From Candidatus Lightella neohaematopini (GTDB lineage: Bacteria > Pseudomonadota > Gammaproteobacteria > Enterobacterales > Enterobacteriaceae), in NCBI GenBank assembly GCA_025728315.1, contig JAOBJW010000002.1, positions 47,041 through 111,040 on the forward strand: DNA of 64,000 bases, written 5' to 3'. Positions within the stretch are counted from its first letter, which is position 1, and each line of letters opens with the position of its first letter. A program made the translations under genes and the position numbers. Below are positions 37,214 to 46,977 of this stretch, one piece after another. The notes beneath the pieces are model-generated. The model saw only the letters and a list, made by a program, of their open reading frames with translations. It made no database searches and had not been told where the DNA came from.

Positions 37214-37549
37214 ATGGATTCTATAATTGTAAAAATTAAAAAACAAATTAATAATAACCCAATAATTTTATATATGAAAGGTACACCAGAAAGACCTAGT
37301 TGTAGTTTTTCTATGCAAGCTATAAAAATATTATTTGCATGTGGTAAGAGATTTGCATATATTAATGTACTAGAACATGATGATATTCGACGTATATTAC
37401 CTATATATAGTAATTGGCCAACATTTCCTCAATTATGGTTAGATAAAAAATTAATTGGGGGTTGCGATATTATAACTGATATGTACCATAATGGTAAATT
37501 AGAAATTTTAATAGAAAAAGTTTTTAATAAATACAGTAGTCTTAATTAA
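37214..37549 (+). CDS. grxD: Monothiol glutaredoxin GrxD with CSFS active site
   Basis: Monothiol glutaredoxin that carries [2Fe-2S] clusters; 111 residues (115 in E. coli). KGTPERPSCSFSMQAI has the active Cys30, but the usual CGFS motif reads CSFS because GGT has become AGT. The other glutathione- and cluster-related parts are normal: NWPTFPQLWLDKKLIGGCDIITDMY. The BolA partner IbaG (19.1 kb) and the Suf machinery are present. The next 576 bases hold no gene. Confidence 0.94.
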   Translation: MDSIIVKIKKQINNNPIILYMKGTPERPSCSFSMQAIKILFACGKRFAYINVLEHDDIRRILPIYSNWPTFPQLWLDKKLIGGCDIITDMYHNGKLEILIEKVFNKYSSLN

Positions 37550-38125
37550 TCATTAATTAATTTATAAATACAGTAACTATTACTACTATTTAATAGTACT
37601 TTAATTAATAACTATTTATGTTATTATTTATTAACTTATTAAAAACTAATTACAAAAGTTATTAAATACTTATATTATAAATTTATATTTTATGGTTAAT
37701 AACATAAATTATATTTCTTTATTTTTAAAATAAAAAATAAAAATAATGAAATATATAATTTAGCTAAAAAATAATCATATGAAATTTATTTTTTATTATT
37801 TTTATAAATAAATAAGTTATGATAAATAATTAACCATTAAAATTAAGTATTTCTGATATAATAATTAATTAATATATAATAATTAATTAGATTATACTAA
37901 TACTAGTAGGATAACGATATTTAATTTAATTATATTATTAATAAACAAATTTTACCCTTAGAATATTAATAATAAAAATATTATTGGTTTTGTCTAATAA
38001 TATAATACTATAAATAAATGTTATTATTTTAATAAATACAAATTAATATCTATAAAATTTTTGCTGTAAAATAAATAAAAAATATTGTAATTAAATAAAT
38101 TACCTATTTAGTATATATAAATAAT
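37550..38125. other. 576-base gene-free stretch between grxD and tyrS
   Basis: No open frame, tRNA or protein-like remnant is recognisable. The DNA is almost only A and T, with a small hairpin-like palindrome (TACTATT / AATAGTA) near 37594-37608. In E. coli several genes lie between grxD and the tyrS region, so this is probably an eroded remnant plus the tyrS promoter region. Confidence 0.7.
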
Positions 38126-39397
38126 ATGAATATAGTTCAAGAATTAAAAGATAGAGGTATTATAAAACATATTATTAATGATAATGTTTTACAAGAAAAA
38201 ATAAAACATGAATTCATTTCCTTATATTGTGGTTTTGATCCAACATCAGATAGTTTACATTTAGGTCATTTAGCTTTATTAGTTTGTCTAAAGTATTTTC
38301 AATTAGCAGGTCACAAAATTATTGTTGTAATTGGTGGAGCTACTAGTGTAATAGGTGATCCTAGTTTTAAATCTCAGAAGCGTAAGCTACAAGACTTAGA
38401 AAAAATTAAACTTTATATAAAAAAACTTAAATCACAAATATCTAAATTTTTAAATTCTGATTGGGGTAATAATATTATTATTTTGAATAATTTTAGTTGG
38501 TTTAAAAAAATTAACTTAATTAAGTTTTTAAAATGTATAGGAAAACATTTTTCTATAAAAAATATGATAAGTAAATATTTTATTAAATTAAGATTAAATA
38601 ATGATTTTGGTATCACTTTTACTGAATTTTCTTATACTTTACTACAAGGATATGATTTTCTTCATTTAAGTAAACATTATAATGTAGTATTACAGATTGG
38701 TGGTTCTGATCAATGGAATAATATCATTTCTGGTATTAATCTAATAAAAAACATTCACCACAAGTTAGTCACTGGTTTTACTTTACCATTAATATTAAAA
38801 TCAGATGGTACTAAATATAGTAAAACTGGTTGTGGGGTAATTTGGTTAGATCCAAAAAAAACTAGCCCATATAAATTTTATCAATTCTTAATTAATATTA
38901 ATGATAGTTATATATATAACTATTTAAAATTGTTTACTTTAATTAATTTAAAAACTATTCTTTTCTTAGAAAGAAGAAATATAAAAATTAATAATGTACC
39001 ATTAGCAAAATATATACTTGCAAAGTATGCTACATTGATGGTACATGGATCATCAGGTTTTTCATCAGCAAAACGTATTACTAATAGCTTATTTAAACAA
39101 AATAATAAAATAAATTTACTAACAATTAAGGATTTTAAACAACTATCTCAAGATGGAATACCGTCAATTAATATTAGTAATAAACAAATTAACTTACAAC
39201 AAGTTTTAATACTTGCTAATTTAGCTAAATCTTATAAAGAAGCTCGTATAATGATTAAATCAAATTCAATAAAAATTAATAATGTAAAAAATAATATTCC
39301 TAATTATGTTTTTGTCAAAAAAGATAAATTATATAATAATTATACTCTAATTTGTAGAGGAAGAAAAAATTTTTGTTTACTTATATGGAATAAGTAG
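38126..39397 (+). CDS. tyrS: Tyrosyl-tRNA synthetase
   Basis: Class I synthetase of 423 residues (424 in E. coli). YCGFDPTSDSLHLGHL near residue 34 holds the HIGH-type motif, and LLQGYDFLHL and QIGGSDQWNNI form the Tyr and tRNA-acceptor site. KYSKTG near 233 is the KMSKS loop (KFGKT in E. coli), followed by VIWLDPKKTSPYKFYQF. The C-terminal S4-like RNA-binding domain (about 350-423) is present. No strong ribosome binding site precedes the ATG. Confidence 0.97.
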   Translation: MNIVQELKDRGIIKHIINDNVLQEKIKHEFISLYCGFDPTSDSLHLGHLALLVCLKYFQLAGHKIIVVIGGATSVIGDPSFKSQKRKLQDLEKIKLYIKKLKSQISKFLNSDWGNNIIILNNFSWFKKINLIKFLKCIGKHFSIKNMISKYFIKLRLNNDFGITFTEFSYTLLQGYDFLHLSKHYNVVLQIGGSDQWNNIISGINLIKNIHHKLVTGFTLPLILKSDGTKYSKTGCGVIWLDPKKTSPYKFYQFLININDSYIYNYLKLFTLINLKTILFLERRNIKINNVPLAKYILAKYATLMVHGSSGFSSAKRITNSLFKQNNKINLLTIKDFKQLSQDGIPSINISNKQINLQQVLILANLAKSYKEARIMIKSNSIKINNVKNNIPNYVFVKKDKLYNNYTLICRGRKNFCLLIWNK

Positions 39398-39411
39398 AAT
39401 TGAATTATTTA

Positions 39412-39484
39412 CTCCTCTGACTGGATTCGAACCAGTGACACACGGATTAACAGTCCGTTGTTCTACCAACTGAACTACAGAGGA
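39412..39484 (-). tRNA. tRNA-Asn(GUU)
   Basis: 73-base tRNA on the minus strand: acceptor TCCTCTG/CAGAGGA, discriminator G, anticodon arm CGGACTGTTAATCCG reading GUU, and T-arm CTGGTTCGAATCCAG. It is nearly identical to E. coli tRNA-Asn. It lies 19 bases downstream of fabI on the same strand and converges with tyrS. Confidence 0.96.
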
Positions 39485-39503
39485 ATAATTATAAAATTAA
39501 TTA

Positions 39504-40283
39504 TTATATCGGTGAACAAGATAAAATATTAAAACCATTATCAACATTAATTACTTCACCAGTAATACCATTTGATAAATCAGAACATAAAAATACTGCA
39601 ACGTTACCAATGTTATCTATAGTAATCTCTTTTTTTATACAATTATGACTTAAATAATAAGAAAACATGCTCTTAAAATTTTTTATTTTATATGATGATA
39701 TTGTTTTTATTGGTCCTGAAGAAATTGCATTAACTTTAATATTATTTTTTCCCATAGAATAAGCCATATAACGTACATTAGCTTCTAGTGAAGCTTTAGC
39801 AACACCCATAACATTATAGTTAGGAACTACTTTATTAGAACCAAGATAAGTTATTGTTACTAATGAAGAATTTTCATTTAGCATATTAAAACTAGCTTTT
39901 GATAAAGCTACAAAACTATAAGAACTAATTTCGTGTGCTTTAACGAAGTCGTTTCTATTAATTACTTTAATATAATCATCATTTAATTGTATACTATTAG
40001 TATATGCAATAGAATGTATTAATCCATCAAATTTAGACCATATTTTAGACAATTTAACAAACAATAAATCTATTTCATTATCTTGAGATACATCACATGT
40101 GATTATATCAATAGGATTTAAATTATTCAAAATTTTTTTAATACGTGATTTTAATTTTTTATTTTGACATGTAATAACTAAGTCAGCACCGGCTTTTTGT
40201 AAAGCTTTAGCAATACCATAAGCAATAGAATACTTACTTGATATGCCAGTTACTAATATTTTTTTATTTAATAAAAGTTTCAT
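39504..40283 (-). CDS. fabI: Enoyl-[acyl-carrier-protein] reductase (NADH)
   Basis: Last reduction step of fatty acid elongation and the triclosan target in E. coli; 259 residues (262 in E. coli). It has ILVTGISSKYSIAYGIAKAL at the NADH site near residue 10 and LIHSIAYT near 87. The catalytic region is VPNYNVMGVAKASLEANVRYM near 153, with Tyr and Lys spaced by six residues. SSGPIKTISS and FLCSDLSNGITGEVINVDNGF follow. It lies next to tRNA-Asn. With fabA in the window, both unsaturated and saturated fatty acids are probably made. Confidence 0.97.
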   Translation of the reverse strand: MKLLLNKKILVTGISSKYSIAYGIAKALQKAGADLVITCQNKKLKSRIKKILNNLNPIDIITCDVSQDNEIDLLFVKLSKIWSKFDGLIHSIAYTNSIQLNDDYIKVINRNDFVKAHEISSYSFVALSKASFNMLNENSSLVTITYLGSNKVVPNYNVMGVAKASLEANVRYMAYSMGKNNIKVNAISSGPIKTISSYKIKNFKSMFSYYLSHNCIKKEITIDNIGNVAVFLCSDLSNGITGEVINVDNGFNILSCSPI

Positions 40284-41138
40284 ATTTTTTAATTTAATTA
40301 GAATAAAGATAAACTAAGATTAGTAAATTAAATATCCTAAATACTAATATTAATGTCTATTAATTAAATTAACAATAAAATATATAGTATAATTACTAAA
40401 AATAAAAATATAATTATATTATAGTTTTTACTAAATTCATATCGAAATAATTATATAAATAAAAAATTTATGTGTAATTTCAATAATTAATAAAAATTAA
40501 TATATAAATAATATAACATTTTATTATCTTAATTAAGATTATTAATAATAATAAGTAAAATTATTAAAAATTAACTAATATAAATAACTTAAATAATTTA
40601 GATTATTATTTTAGTACTTTATTAAGTATATAATTTTATTAATTAAATAACTATAACTAAAAGCAAATTAATAATAAATTAGTTGAAATAAAAATAAAAA
40701 ATAAAGATTAATAAATATTAATATTAATATAAATTAAAATAAGATTTTATTATAATACTAAAAAAGTATTAGTATTATAATATAGTTAATAACTAATATG
40801 ATTATTAATTATATTATAATTTTAATTATTATCTAATTCGTTAAATCTTTATGGTTAAATTTTTTGGACTAGTATTTAGTAATCAAAATATTAATTAATA
40901 TAATTTATTATTTTAATTATTAATTAAAAATTACGATATAAGAATAATAAAATTATTAAATAATTTATTAGTATTAATAATTGTACTAGATTTAAATAAA
41001 GTGTGATAAATTAAGTTAATTAAATTATTTTAAAAACAATTTAAAAATTATATATTTTAAATTTAAATAATTTAATAATACAATAAAAAAATTATAATAC
41101 AAATTTTAACTATCTAATTAATTTATTAATAAATAAAT
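40284..41138. other. 855-base gene-free stretch between fabI and nifJ
   Basis: The longest gap in the window, nearly pure A/T, lying between two divergent genes. I found no open frame with protein-like composition, no tRNA, and no conserved core of RNase P RNA, tmRNA or 4.5S RNA. It contains a 13-base perfect inverted repeat at 40748-40782. A TATAAT at 41093-41098 precedes nifJ, but such hexamers are expected by chance here. Confidence 0.7.
40748..40782. repeat. 13-base perfect inverted repeat in the fabI-nifJ gap
   Basis: Arms TATTATAATACTA (40748-40760) and TAGTATTATAATA (40770-40782) flank the 9-base loop AAAAAGTAT. No T-run follows. It could be a terminator relic, a protein binding site or a chance palindrome in A/T-rich DNA. 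Confidence 0.5.
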
Positions 41139-44100
41139 ATGATTATTATAGATGGTAATCAATCAGTAGCAAATATTGCTTATGTTATAAATGAAATTAT
41201 AACAATTTATCCAATTACTCCTAGTTCTACTATGTCAAATTTAGTTAGTCAATGGTCAGATAGTAATGTACCTAACATATGGGGAAATGTACCTAAAGTA
41301 ATAAAAATGCAGTCAGAAATTGGTGTAATTGCTAGTATACATGGAGCATTACAAACAGGATCTTTAGCTACATCATTTACATCTTCACAAGGATTATTAT
41401 TAATGATTCCTAATTTATATAAAATAGCTGGACAACTTATGCCATTTGTATTACATGTTGCAACTAGATCAGTAGCAACAAGCTCATTATCAATTTTTAG
41501 TGATCATTCTGATGTTATGGCTGCACGTACTACAGGATGTGCAATGTTATGTTCTAGTAGTGTACAAGAAGCGCAAGATTTTGCATTAATATCACAAGCT
41601 ACTAGCTTAAATAGTAGAATACCATTTATACATTTTTTTGATGGTTTTAGAACATCACATGAAATAAATAAAATAAATTCATTAAATAAAAAAATTATAT
41701 GTTCTATAATTTCACAAACATCAATAAATAATCATAGAAAAAGATCATTAGATCCTAGTAATCCATTAATTAGAGGAGTATCTGCTAATGATGATATTTA
41801 TTTTCAATCTAGAGAAGCATCGAATATTTACTATAATAATGTATTAAAAAATATTTTATGTATTATGAATAATTTTTATTTACTTACTGGAAGAAAATAT
41901 AATCCATTTGAGTATTATGGACATCTACAAGCAAATTCAATTATAGTAGTTATGGGATCAGCTTCTTATGTTTGTAAAGAAGTAGTAATGTACTTAATTA
42001 AAAAAAATTATAGAGTTGGTGTAATTATAACAAAATTATATCGTCCATTCTTTTATCAAGAATTTATAAAAGTTTTACCGAAAACAGTTTCTGCAATTGC
42101 TGTATTAGATCGAACTAAAGAACCAGGATCTTCTGGTGAACCATTATATTTAGATGTTAATAGTTCATTAACTAAAGCATTTTACAATAAACAAATAAGG
42201 TATTTACCACTAATAATTAGTGGTAGATTTGGTTTAGGATCAAAGGAATTTAACTTAAATTGTGTATTTTCAATATTTAAGGAATTAAATAAAAATAATC
42301 CAAAATTACATTTTACTGTTGGTATTTATGATGATGTTACTAATTTATCACTAAAAGTATCAAATAATAAATATTCGTTACATAATAGTTATATAATAGA
42401 AGCAATATTTTATGGTATTAGTGGAGATGGTTCAGTATCTGCTGCTAAAAATAGTGTAGCTATAATTGGTAATAATACTAATTTATTTGTACAAAGTTAT
42501 TCTCATCATGATTCTAGAAAATCTGGTAGTTTAACTTCTTCTCATATTAGAGTTAGTAATAATAATATTAATGCTCCTTATTTAATAAAATCAGCTAATT
42601 TTATAAGTTGTAGTCATTTACAGATTTTAAATAAATATAATATATTAAACAATTTAAATAAAAATGGTATTTTATTAGTTAATACAGTATATTGTTCTGA
42701 TAAAATACTGGATATGTTTTCTAATAATATTAAATCAATACTTTATAGTAAAAAAATTAAATTATACATAATAAATGCTAAACACATAGCTGATAAATAT
42801 AAGTTAGGTAGTAAAACTAATATTATTATGCAAGTAATATTTTTTAAATTAATAAAAATATTGCCAATGAATATAGTAATAAATCATTTAAAAAATCTAA
42901 TAATAGATGTTTATGAAAGTAAAAATAAACAATTAGTATTAAATTACTTAAATTTATTACCTAATATAACTAAATTAGTAAAACTTGTACCCATAAAATT
43001 AAATACTATTAATTTTAATTTAAATAATAAAATAAATAATTATATTAATAATCGTACTATATGTAAAAAAAATTTAATTTATAATATGATTCATGGATTA
43101 GGTAATTATATTCCTGTTTCTATGTTTCCTGTTGATGGAAGTTGGTATACTGGTACTTCAAAATTAGAAAAACGTAATCTTGCAGACCGTATTCCTGTAT
43201 GGAATGCTAGTTTATGTAGACAATGTAATTATTGTGTAGCAATATGTCCTCACGCTGCATTAAGAGTTAAAATAGTTGATAACAAAAATTTAGATAATAA
43301 ACCAAATAAAATGTCTTTTTTATCATTAAAATTGAAAAATTTTGAAGATAAAAAATACATATTACAAGTATCTCCAGAAGATTGTACTGGATGTAAGTTG
43401 TGTGTAGAAGCTTGTCCAGTTACAATAAATGGGATTAAAGCAATTAATATGAAATCTAATTTAAGACATTTTAATCAAGAAAAAATTAATTTTAATTTCT
43501 TTAAAAATTTACCAGATAGTATAAATACTAATAATTTTAAAAAATTAAATATTAGAACATCACAATTTATTCAACCATTATTTGAATATCCAAGTGCATG
43601 TTCTGGATGTGGAGAAACATCATATATAAAATTATTAACTCAATTATATGGTAAGAAATTAATAATAGCAAATGCTACTGGTTGTTCTTCTATTTATAGT
43701 GGTAATTTACCAACTACTCCGTATACAAAAGATAATTTTGGTAGAGGTCCAGCATGGGCTAATTCTTTGTTTGAAGATAATGCAGAATTTGGTCTAGGAT
43801 TTAAATTATCTATTAATTTTCATAAAAAAAGAGTATTAAGAATAATAAATAAATTAAAAAAAATAATACCTAGTTTAAATAATTATATTAATATAATTTT
43901 AAATGAAAATGAATTATCATATGAACATATTGAAGAAATAAAAAAATTAATAAATAATGACTACTTACTTAAGAATAGTATTTCTCATGATGATTTGAAT
44001 TATTTAATTAATAAATCAATATGGATTATTGGTGGTGATGGTTGGGCTTATGATATAGGAATTAGTGGTTTAAAATATGTATTAAATTCAAAAGAAAATA

Positions 44101-44666
44101 TTAATATTCTTGTATTAGATACACAATGTTATTCAAATACTGGTGGACAGTATTCTAGTGCTACTCCTTTAGGAGTGGTTACTAAATTTAGTAAATATGG
44201 AAAATTAAGTAAAAATAATAATTTAGGATTAAATATAATTAATACATACAATCATATATATGTTGCACAAATTTCTATAGGTGCTAATTTTCAACAAACA
44301 ATAAAAGCAATGCAAGAAGCAGAATTATATAATGGACCATCATTAATCATTGCTTATAGTCCATGTATAGAACATGGATACGATTTATCTTATAGTTATC
44401 AGCAAGTTAATAAACTAACATCTATTGGATTTTGGCCATTATATAGATTTAATCCTAATTTAATAATGAAAGGTATAAATCCATTATTTATTGATTATAG
44501 TATTACATCTGATAATGTATTAAATACATTAATAAAAGAACAACGTTTTAGAAGATTATATGAAATTAATCAAGAAAAATTTTATGACTTTTTAAAAGAA
44601 ATTAAAAAAGAAATAAAATACAAATTTAATTACTTATTAAGTATAAGTAAAAGATTTACTAAATAA
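41139..44666 (+). CDS. nifJ: Pyruvate:flavodoxin/ferredoxin oxidoreductase
   Basis: Large single-chain PFOR of 1175 residues (YdbK in E. coli, 1174) converting pyruvate and CoA to acetyl-CoA, CO2 and reduced flavodoxin or ferredoxin. Domain order: pyruvate/TPP pyrimidine domain (IYPITPSSTM near residue 26), CoA-binding domain (about 255-415), gamma domain, two [4Fe-4S] motifs (CRQCNYCVAICPH at 693 and CTGCKLCVEACP at 749), a cluster Cys in ACSGCGET near 820, and the TPP domain with GDGWAYDIGISGL near 967 and NTGGQYSSATPLG near 1003. All motifs are intact. The enzyme is oxygen-sensitive in most bacteria. Its neighbours (fabI, dut) do not suggest an operon. Confidence 0.96.
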   Translation: MIIIDGNQSVANIAYVINEIITIYPITPSSTMSNLVSQWSDSNVPNIWGNVPKVIKMQSEIGVIASIHGALQTGSLATSFTSSQGLLLMIPNLYKIAGQLMPFVLHVATRSVATSSLSIFSDHSDVMAARTTGCAMLCSSSVQEAQDFALISQATSLNSRIPFIHFFDGFRTSHEINKINSLNKKIICSIISQTSINNHRKRSLDPSNPLIRGVSANDDIYFQSREASNIYYNNVLKNILCIMNNFYLLTGRKYNPFEYYGHLQANSIIVVMGSASYVCKEVVMYLIKKNYRVGVIITKLYRPFFYQEFIKVLPKTVSAIAVLDRTKEPGSSGEPLYLDVNSSLTKAFYNKQIRYLPLIISGRFGLGSKEFNLNCVFSIFKELNKNNPKLHFTVGIYDDVTNLSLKVSNNKYSLHNSYIIEAIFYGISGDGSVSAAKNSVAIIGNNTNLFVQSYSHHDSRKSGSLTSSHIRVSNNNINAPYLIKSANFISCSHLQILNKYNILNNLNKNGILLVNTVYCSDKILDMFSNNIKSILYSKKIKLYIINAKHIADKYKLGSKTNIIMQVIFFKLIKILPMNIVINHLKNLIIDVYESKNKQLVLNYLNLLPNITKLVKLVPIKLNTINFNLNNKINNYINNRTICKKNLIYNMIHGLGNYIPVSMFPVDGSWYTGTSKLEKRNLADRIPVWNASLCRQCNYCVAICPHAALRVKIVDNKNLDNKPNKMSFLSLKLKNFEDKKYILQVSPEDCTGCKLCVEACPVTINGIKAINMKSNLRHFNQEKINFNFFKNLPDSINTNNFKKLNIRTSQFIQPLFEYPSACSGCGETSYIKLLTQLYGKKLIIANATGCSSIYSGNLPTTPYTKDNFGRGPAWANSLFEDNAEFGLGFKLSINFHKKRVLRIINKLKKIIPSLNNYINIILNENELSYEHIEEIKKLINNDYLLKNSISHDDLNYLINKSIWIIGGDGWAYDIGISGLKYVLNSKENINILVLDTQCYSNTGGQYSSATPLGVVTKFSKYGKLSKNNNLGLNIINTYNHIYVAQISIGANFQQTIKAMQEAELYNGPSLIIAYSPCIEHGYDLSYSYQQVNKLTSIGFWPLYRFNPNLIMKGINPLFIDYSITSDNVLNTLIKEQRFRRLYEINQEKFYDFLKEIKKEIKYKFNYLLSISKRFTK

Positions 44667-44669
44667 ATT

Positions 44670-45125
44670 TTATTTTATGCCAGAATGACCAAATCCTTTA
44701 TTGTAACGTTTACTTCTATTAGTAAAATGTTTTACTACTTTTAATTTTACTTTAATGATTGGTGTAAATATTATTTGTGCAATTCTATAATTTGGTTTAA
44801 TAATAAAATTATATTTACTACGATTAAATAAAGAAATTAATATAGGACCTTGATAATCTGAATCTATTAAACCAATATTATTACTTAATATAATTCCATG
44901 ATTATGACTTAATCCTGATCTGGGCAATATAATAGCTGCTATATTATAACTATTAATATGTATAGCTATACCAGTAGATATAAGTTTAGTTTGCCTAGAT
45001 TTTAAAGTTATAGAGTTTGTTATACAAGCTCGTAGATCTAAACCTGCAGAACCATCAGTTTCATAAGATGGTAATTTATAATTAAAATTTTTATTTAATA
45101 ATTTAATGTTTACTGTCTTTTTCAT
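44670..45125 (-). CDS. dut: Deoxyuridine 5'-triphosphate nucleotidohydrolase
   Basis: Hydrolyses dUTP to dUMP, keeping uracil out of DNA and feeding dTMP synthesis. The 151 residues equal the E. coli size. Trimeric dUTPase motifs: GSAGLDLRA near residue 26, LPRSGLSHNHGI near 72, GLIDSDYQGPI near 87, YRIAQIIF near 112 and the C-terminal RYNKGFGHSG that closes the active site. The start lies 23 bases inside the end of coaBC, the same coaBC-dut order as E. coli. It converges on nifJ with 3 bases between the stops. Confidence 0.97.
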   Translation of the reverse strand: MKKTVNIKLLNKNFNYKLPSYETDGSAGLDLRACITNSITLKSRQTKLISTGIAIHINSYNIAAIILPRSGLSHNHGIILSNNIGLIDSDYQGPILISLFNRSKYNFIIKPNYRIAQIIFTPIIKVKLKVVKHFTNRSKRYNKGFGHSGIK

Positions 45126-46317
45126 ATCTAATAATAATTTGTTTCATTAATTGTTTTGCTAATACTTGTTTTTTGTTTAAAGATAAAAGCATTTCTCCAT
45201 CATTCCATATTAAATATAGTTCATTATAATCATTATTAATATTATTAAATCTATTTTTAGAAACATTATTAGCACAAATTAGATCTAATTTTTTTTCAAT
45301 TAGTTTTTTTCTAGCATGTTCCTTAATCAAATTAGTTTCAGCAGAAAAACCTATAACATATGGACGATTTTTAGTTAATTGACTAACTTCTGATATAATA
45401 TCAGGATTTTTAATTAAATTAATAATTAAATTATCTTTTTTAGCAATTTTATTAGAAGAAAAATTAATTATTCTATAATCTGACACAGCAGCGCAACCAA
45501 TAAAAATTTTTTGATTACTTATATTATTCATAACAGCTTGTTTCATTTCTAATGCACTTATTACATTGATACGTTTTATATTACCTGGAGGAGTTAGTAA
45601 ATTAACTGGACCAGATATTAATGTTACATTAGCACCAAGCAAAGCAGCAACATAAGCAATAGAAAATCCCATTTTTCCAGAACTATAGTTACTAATAAAA
45701 CGTACTGGATCTATTAATTCATGAGTAGGACCAGCAGTAATCATAATATTAAAATTTTTTAATGGTGTATTAAAATATTGTTTTAATTTTTTTATAATTA
45801 TATTTGGATTTAACATAGATCCTAAGCCAATATCTCCACAAATTTGTTTACCAAAATTAGGACCCCAAATTAAAATACCTCTACTACGTAATATTTTTAT
45901 ATTATGTTGAGTAGCAGAAGACTGATACATGTAATTATTCATAGATGGAATAATTATTATTTTTGCTTTAGTTGCCAAACATATAGTACTTAATAAATCA
46001 TCAGCTAATCCTAAAGCTATTTTTGCTATAATATTTGCAGTTGCTGGAGCTAATAATATTAAATCTGCCCATTTTGCTAATTTAATATGTATTATATTAT
46101 TATTAGTAGTATAAAATATATCATCAAATACTTTATAATTAGATAAAATTTGTAAACTTAATTTATTAATTAGTTTTTTTGATGTTTTAGTCATCACTAT
46201 GCGTACTATTGCTTGTTTTTTTCTTAAATAACGTATTAATTCAAATACTTTGTATATAGCAATACTTCCACTAATACCTAATAATATACGTTTTTTTAAT
46301 AAAGTTATCATACACAA
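45103..46317 (-). CDS. coaBC: Phosphopantothenoylcysteine decarboxylase/synthetase
   Basis: Bifunctional CoA biosynthesis enzyme of 404 residues (406 in E. coli). The N-terminal CoaC flavoprotein domain (about 1-190) has ILLGISGSIAIYK, the LLAPATANIIAK segment, PSMNNYMY and the active-site region QICGDIGLGSM. The C-terminal CoaB domain shows ITAGPTHELIDPVRFISNYSSGKMG, then GCAAVSDYR and IGFSAET. The true start may be the second Met, two codons in. With coaD at 47.8 kb it covers most steps from phosphopantothenate to dephospho-CoA. Confidence 0.96.
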   Translation of the reverse strand: MCMITLLKKRILLGISGSIAIYKVFELIRYLRKKQAIVRIVMTKTSKKLINKLSLQILSNYKVFDDIFYTTNNNIIHIKLAKWADLILLAPATANIIAKIALGLADDLLSTICLATKAKIIIIPSMNNYMYQSSATQHNIKILRSRGILIWGPNFGKQICGDIGLGSMLNPNIIIKKLKQYFNTPLKNFNIMITAGPTHELIDPVRFISNYSSGKMGFSIAYVAALLGANVTLISGPVNLLTPPGNIKRINVISALEMKQAVMNNISNQKIFIGCAAVSDYRIINFSSNKIAKKDNLIINLIKNPDIISEVSQLTKNRPYVIGFSAETNLIKEHARKKLIEKKLDLICANNVSKNRFNNINNDYNELYLIWNDGEMLLSLNKKQVLAKQLMKQIIIRYEKDSKH

Positions 46318-46493
46318 TACCTTATAATTATAGTAATTACTATGATTTTATAATAAACTAATATGTTACCTATATATTTTAATTACAATAAATTTTTGAT
46401 TATACTAATTATATATATTTTAAATAATTATATTATTAATTTTTTAAAAAATTAATAATATAATATATAATAATAAGTTGGGAGTATTTGGAA

Positions 46494-46718
46494 ATGACAA
46501 AATTTTGTTGTGTTACTAATAAAAAATCAGTTAGTGGAAATAGAAGATCTCATTCTATGAATATTACTAAAAGAAAATTTTTACCTAACTTACATTATCA
46601 CCGTTTTTGGTATTCTAAAGAAAAACGTTTTATAAAATTACGTGTTACAACTAAAGGTATGAGAATAATTGATAAAAAGGGTATAGAAAATTTTTTATTT
46701 AAAAATCTATTAAAATAA
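46494..46718 (+). CDS. rpmB: 50S ribosomal protein L28
   Basis: 74 residues (78 in E. coli): [21 protein letters not shown], then [13 protein letters not shown] and [18 protein letters not shown] use the ATG at 46494; the TTG two codons earlier is rejected because family proteins start at the ATG position. GGGAG (46480-46484) lies 9 bases upstream. rpmG and mutM follow, the E. coli order. Confidence 0.96.
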   Translation: MTKFCCVTNKKSVSGNRRSHSMNITKRKFLPNLHYHRFWYSKEKRFIKLRVTTKGMRIIDKKGIENFLFKNLLK

Positions 46719-46759
46719 TAAACAAACTTGTACAATCTAATCTTTTAAAAGAGTTTAAA

Positions 46760-46924
46760 ATGTCTAAGAAAAATTGTATTAATATTAAATTAGTTTCATC
46801 AGCCGGCACAAAACATTTTTATGTTACGACAAAAAGCAGATTTAATAAAGTAAAAAAAATGGAATTAAAAAAATTTGACCCAATTATTAGAAAACATGTT
46901 TTATATAAAGAATCTAAAATATGA
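46760..46924 (+). CDS. rpmG: 50S ribosomal protein L33
   Basis: A short gene of 54 residues (55 in E. coli) 41 bases after rpmB. The translation contains [19 protein letters not shown], then [20 protein letters not shown], the L33 signature through to the C-terminus. It precedes mutM by 53 bases. Confidence 0.96.
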   Translation: MSKKNCINIKLVSSAGTKHFYVTTKSRFNKVKKMELKKFDPIIRKHVLYKESKI

Positions 46925-46977
46925 TTTTTAATGTTATTAATAACTAATGCTAAATATAATTAATATTAATTATCAAA

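Noticed and set aside
40284-41138. Origin of replication or CRISPR array in the long gap
   Set aside because: No DnaA-box cluster, no dnaA/gidA neighbours and no regularly spaced repeats; A/T-rich low complexity alone is not evidence.
41139-44666. nifJ as a horizontally acquired nitrogen-fixation gene
   Set aside because: It matches the enterobacterial YdbK-type PFOR in length and domain order, its composition equals its neighbours, and no other nif genes are present.
46488-46493. TTG start for rpmB, two codons before the ATG
   Set aside because: L28 proteins align from the ATG at 46494.
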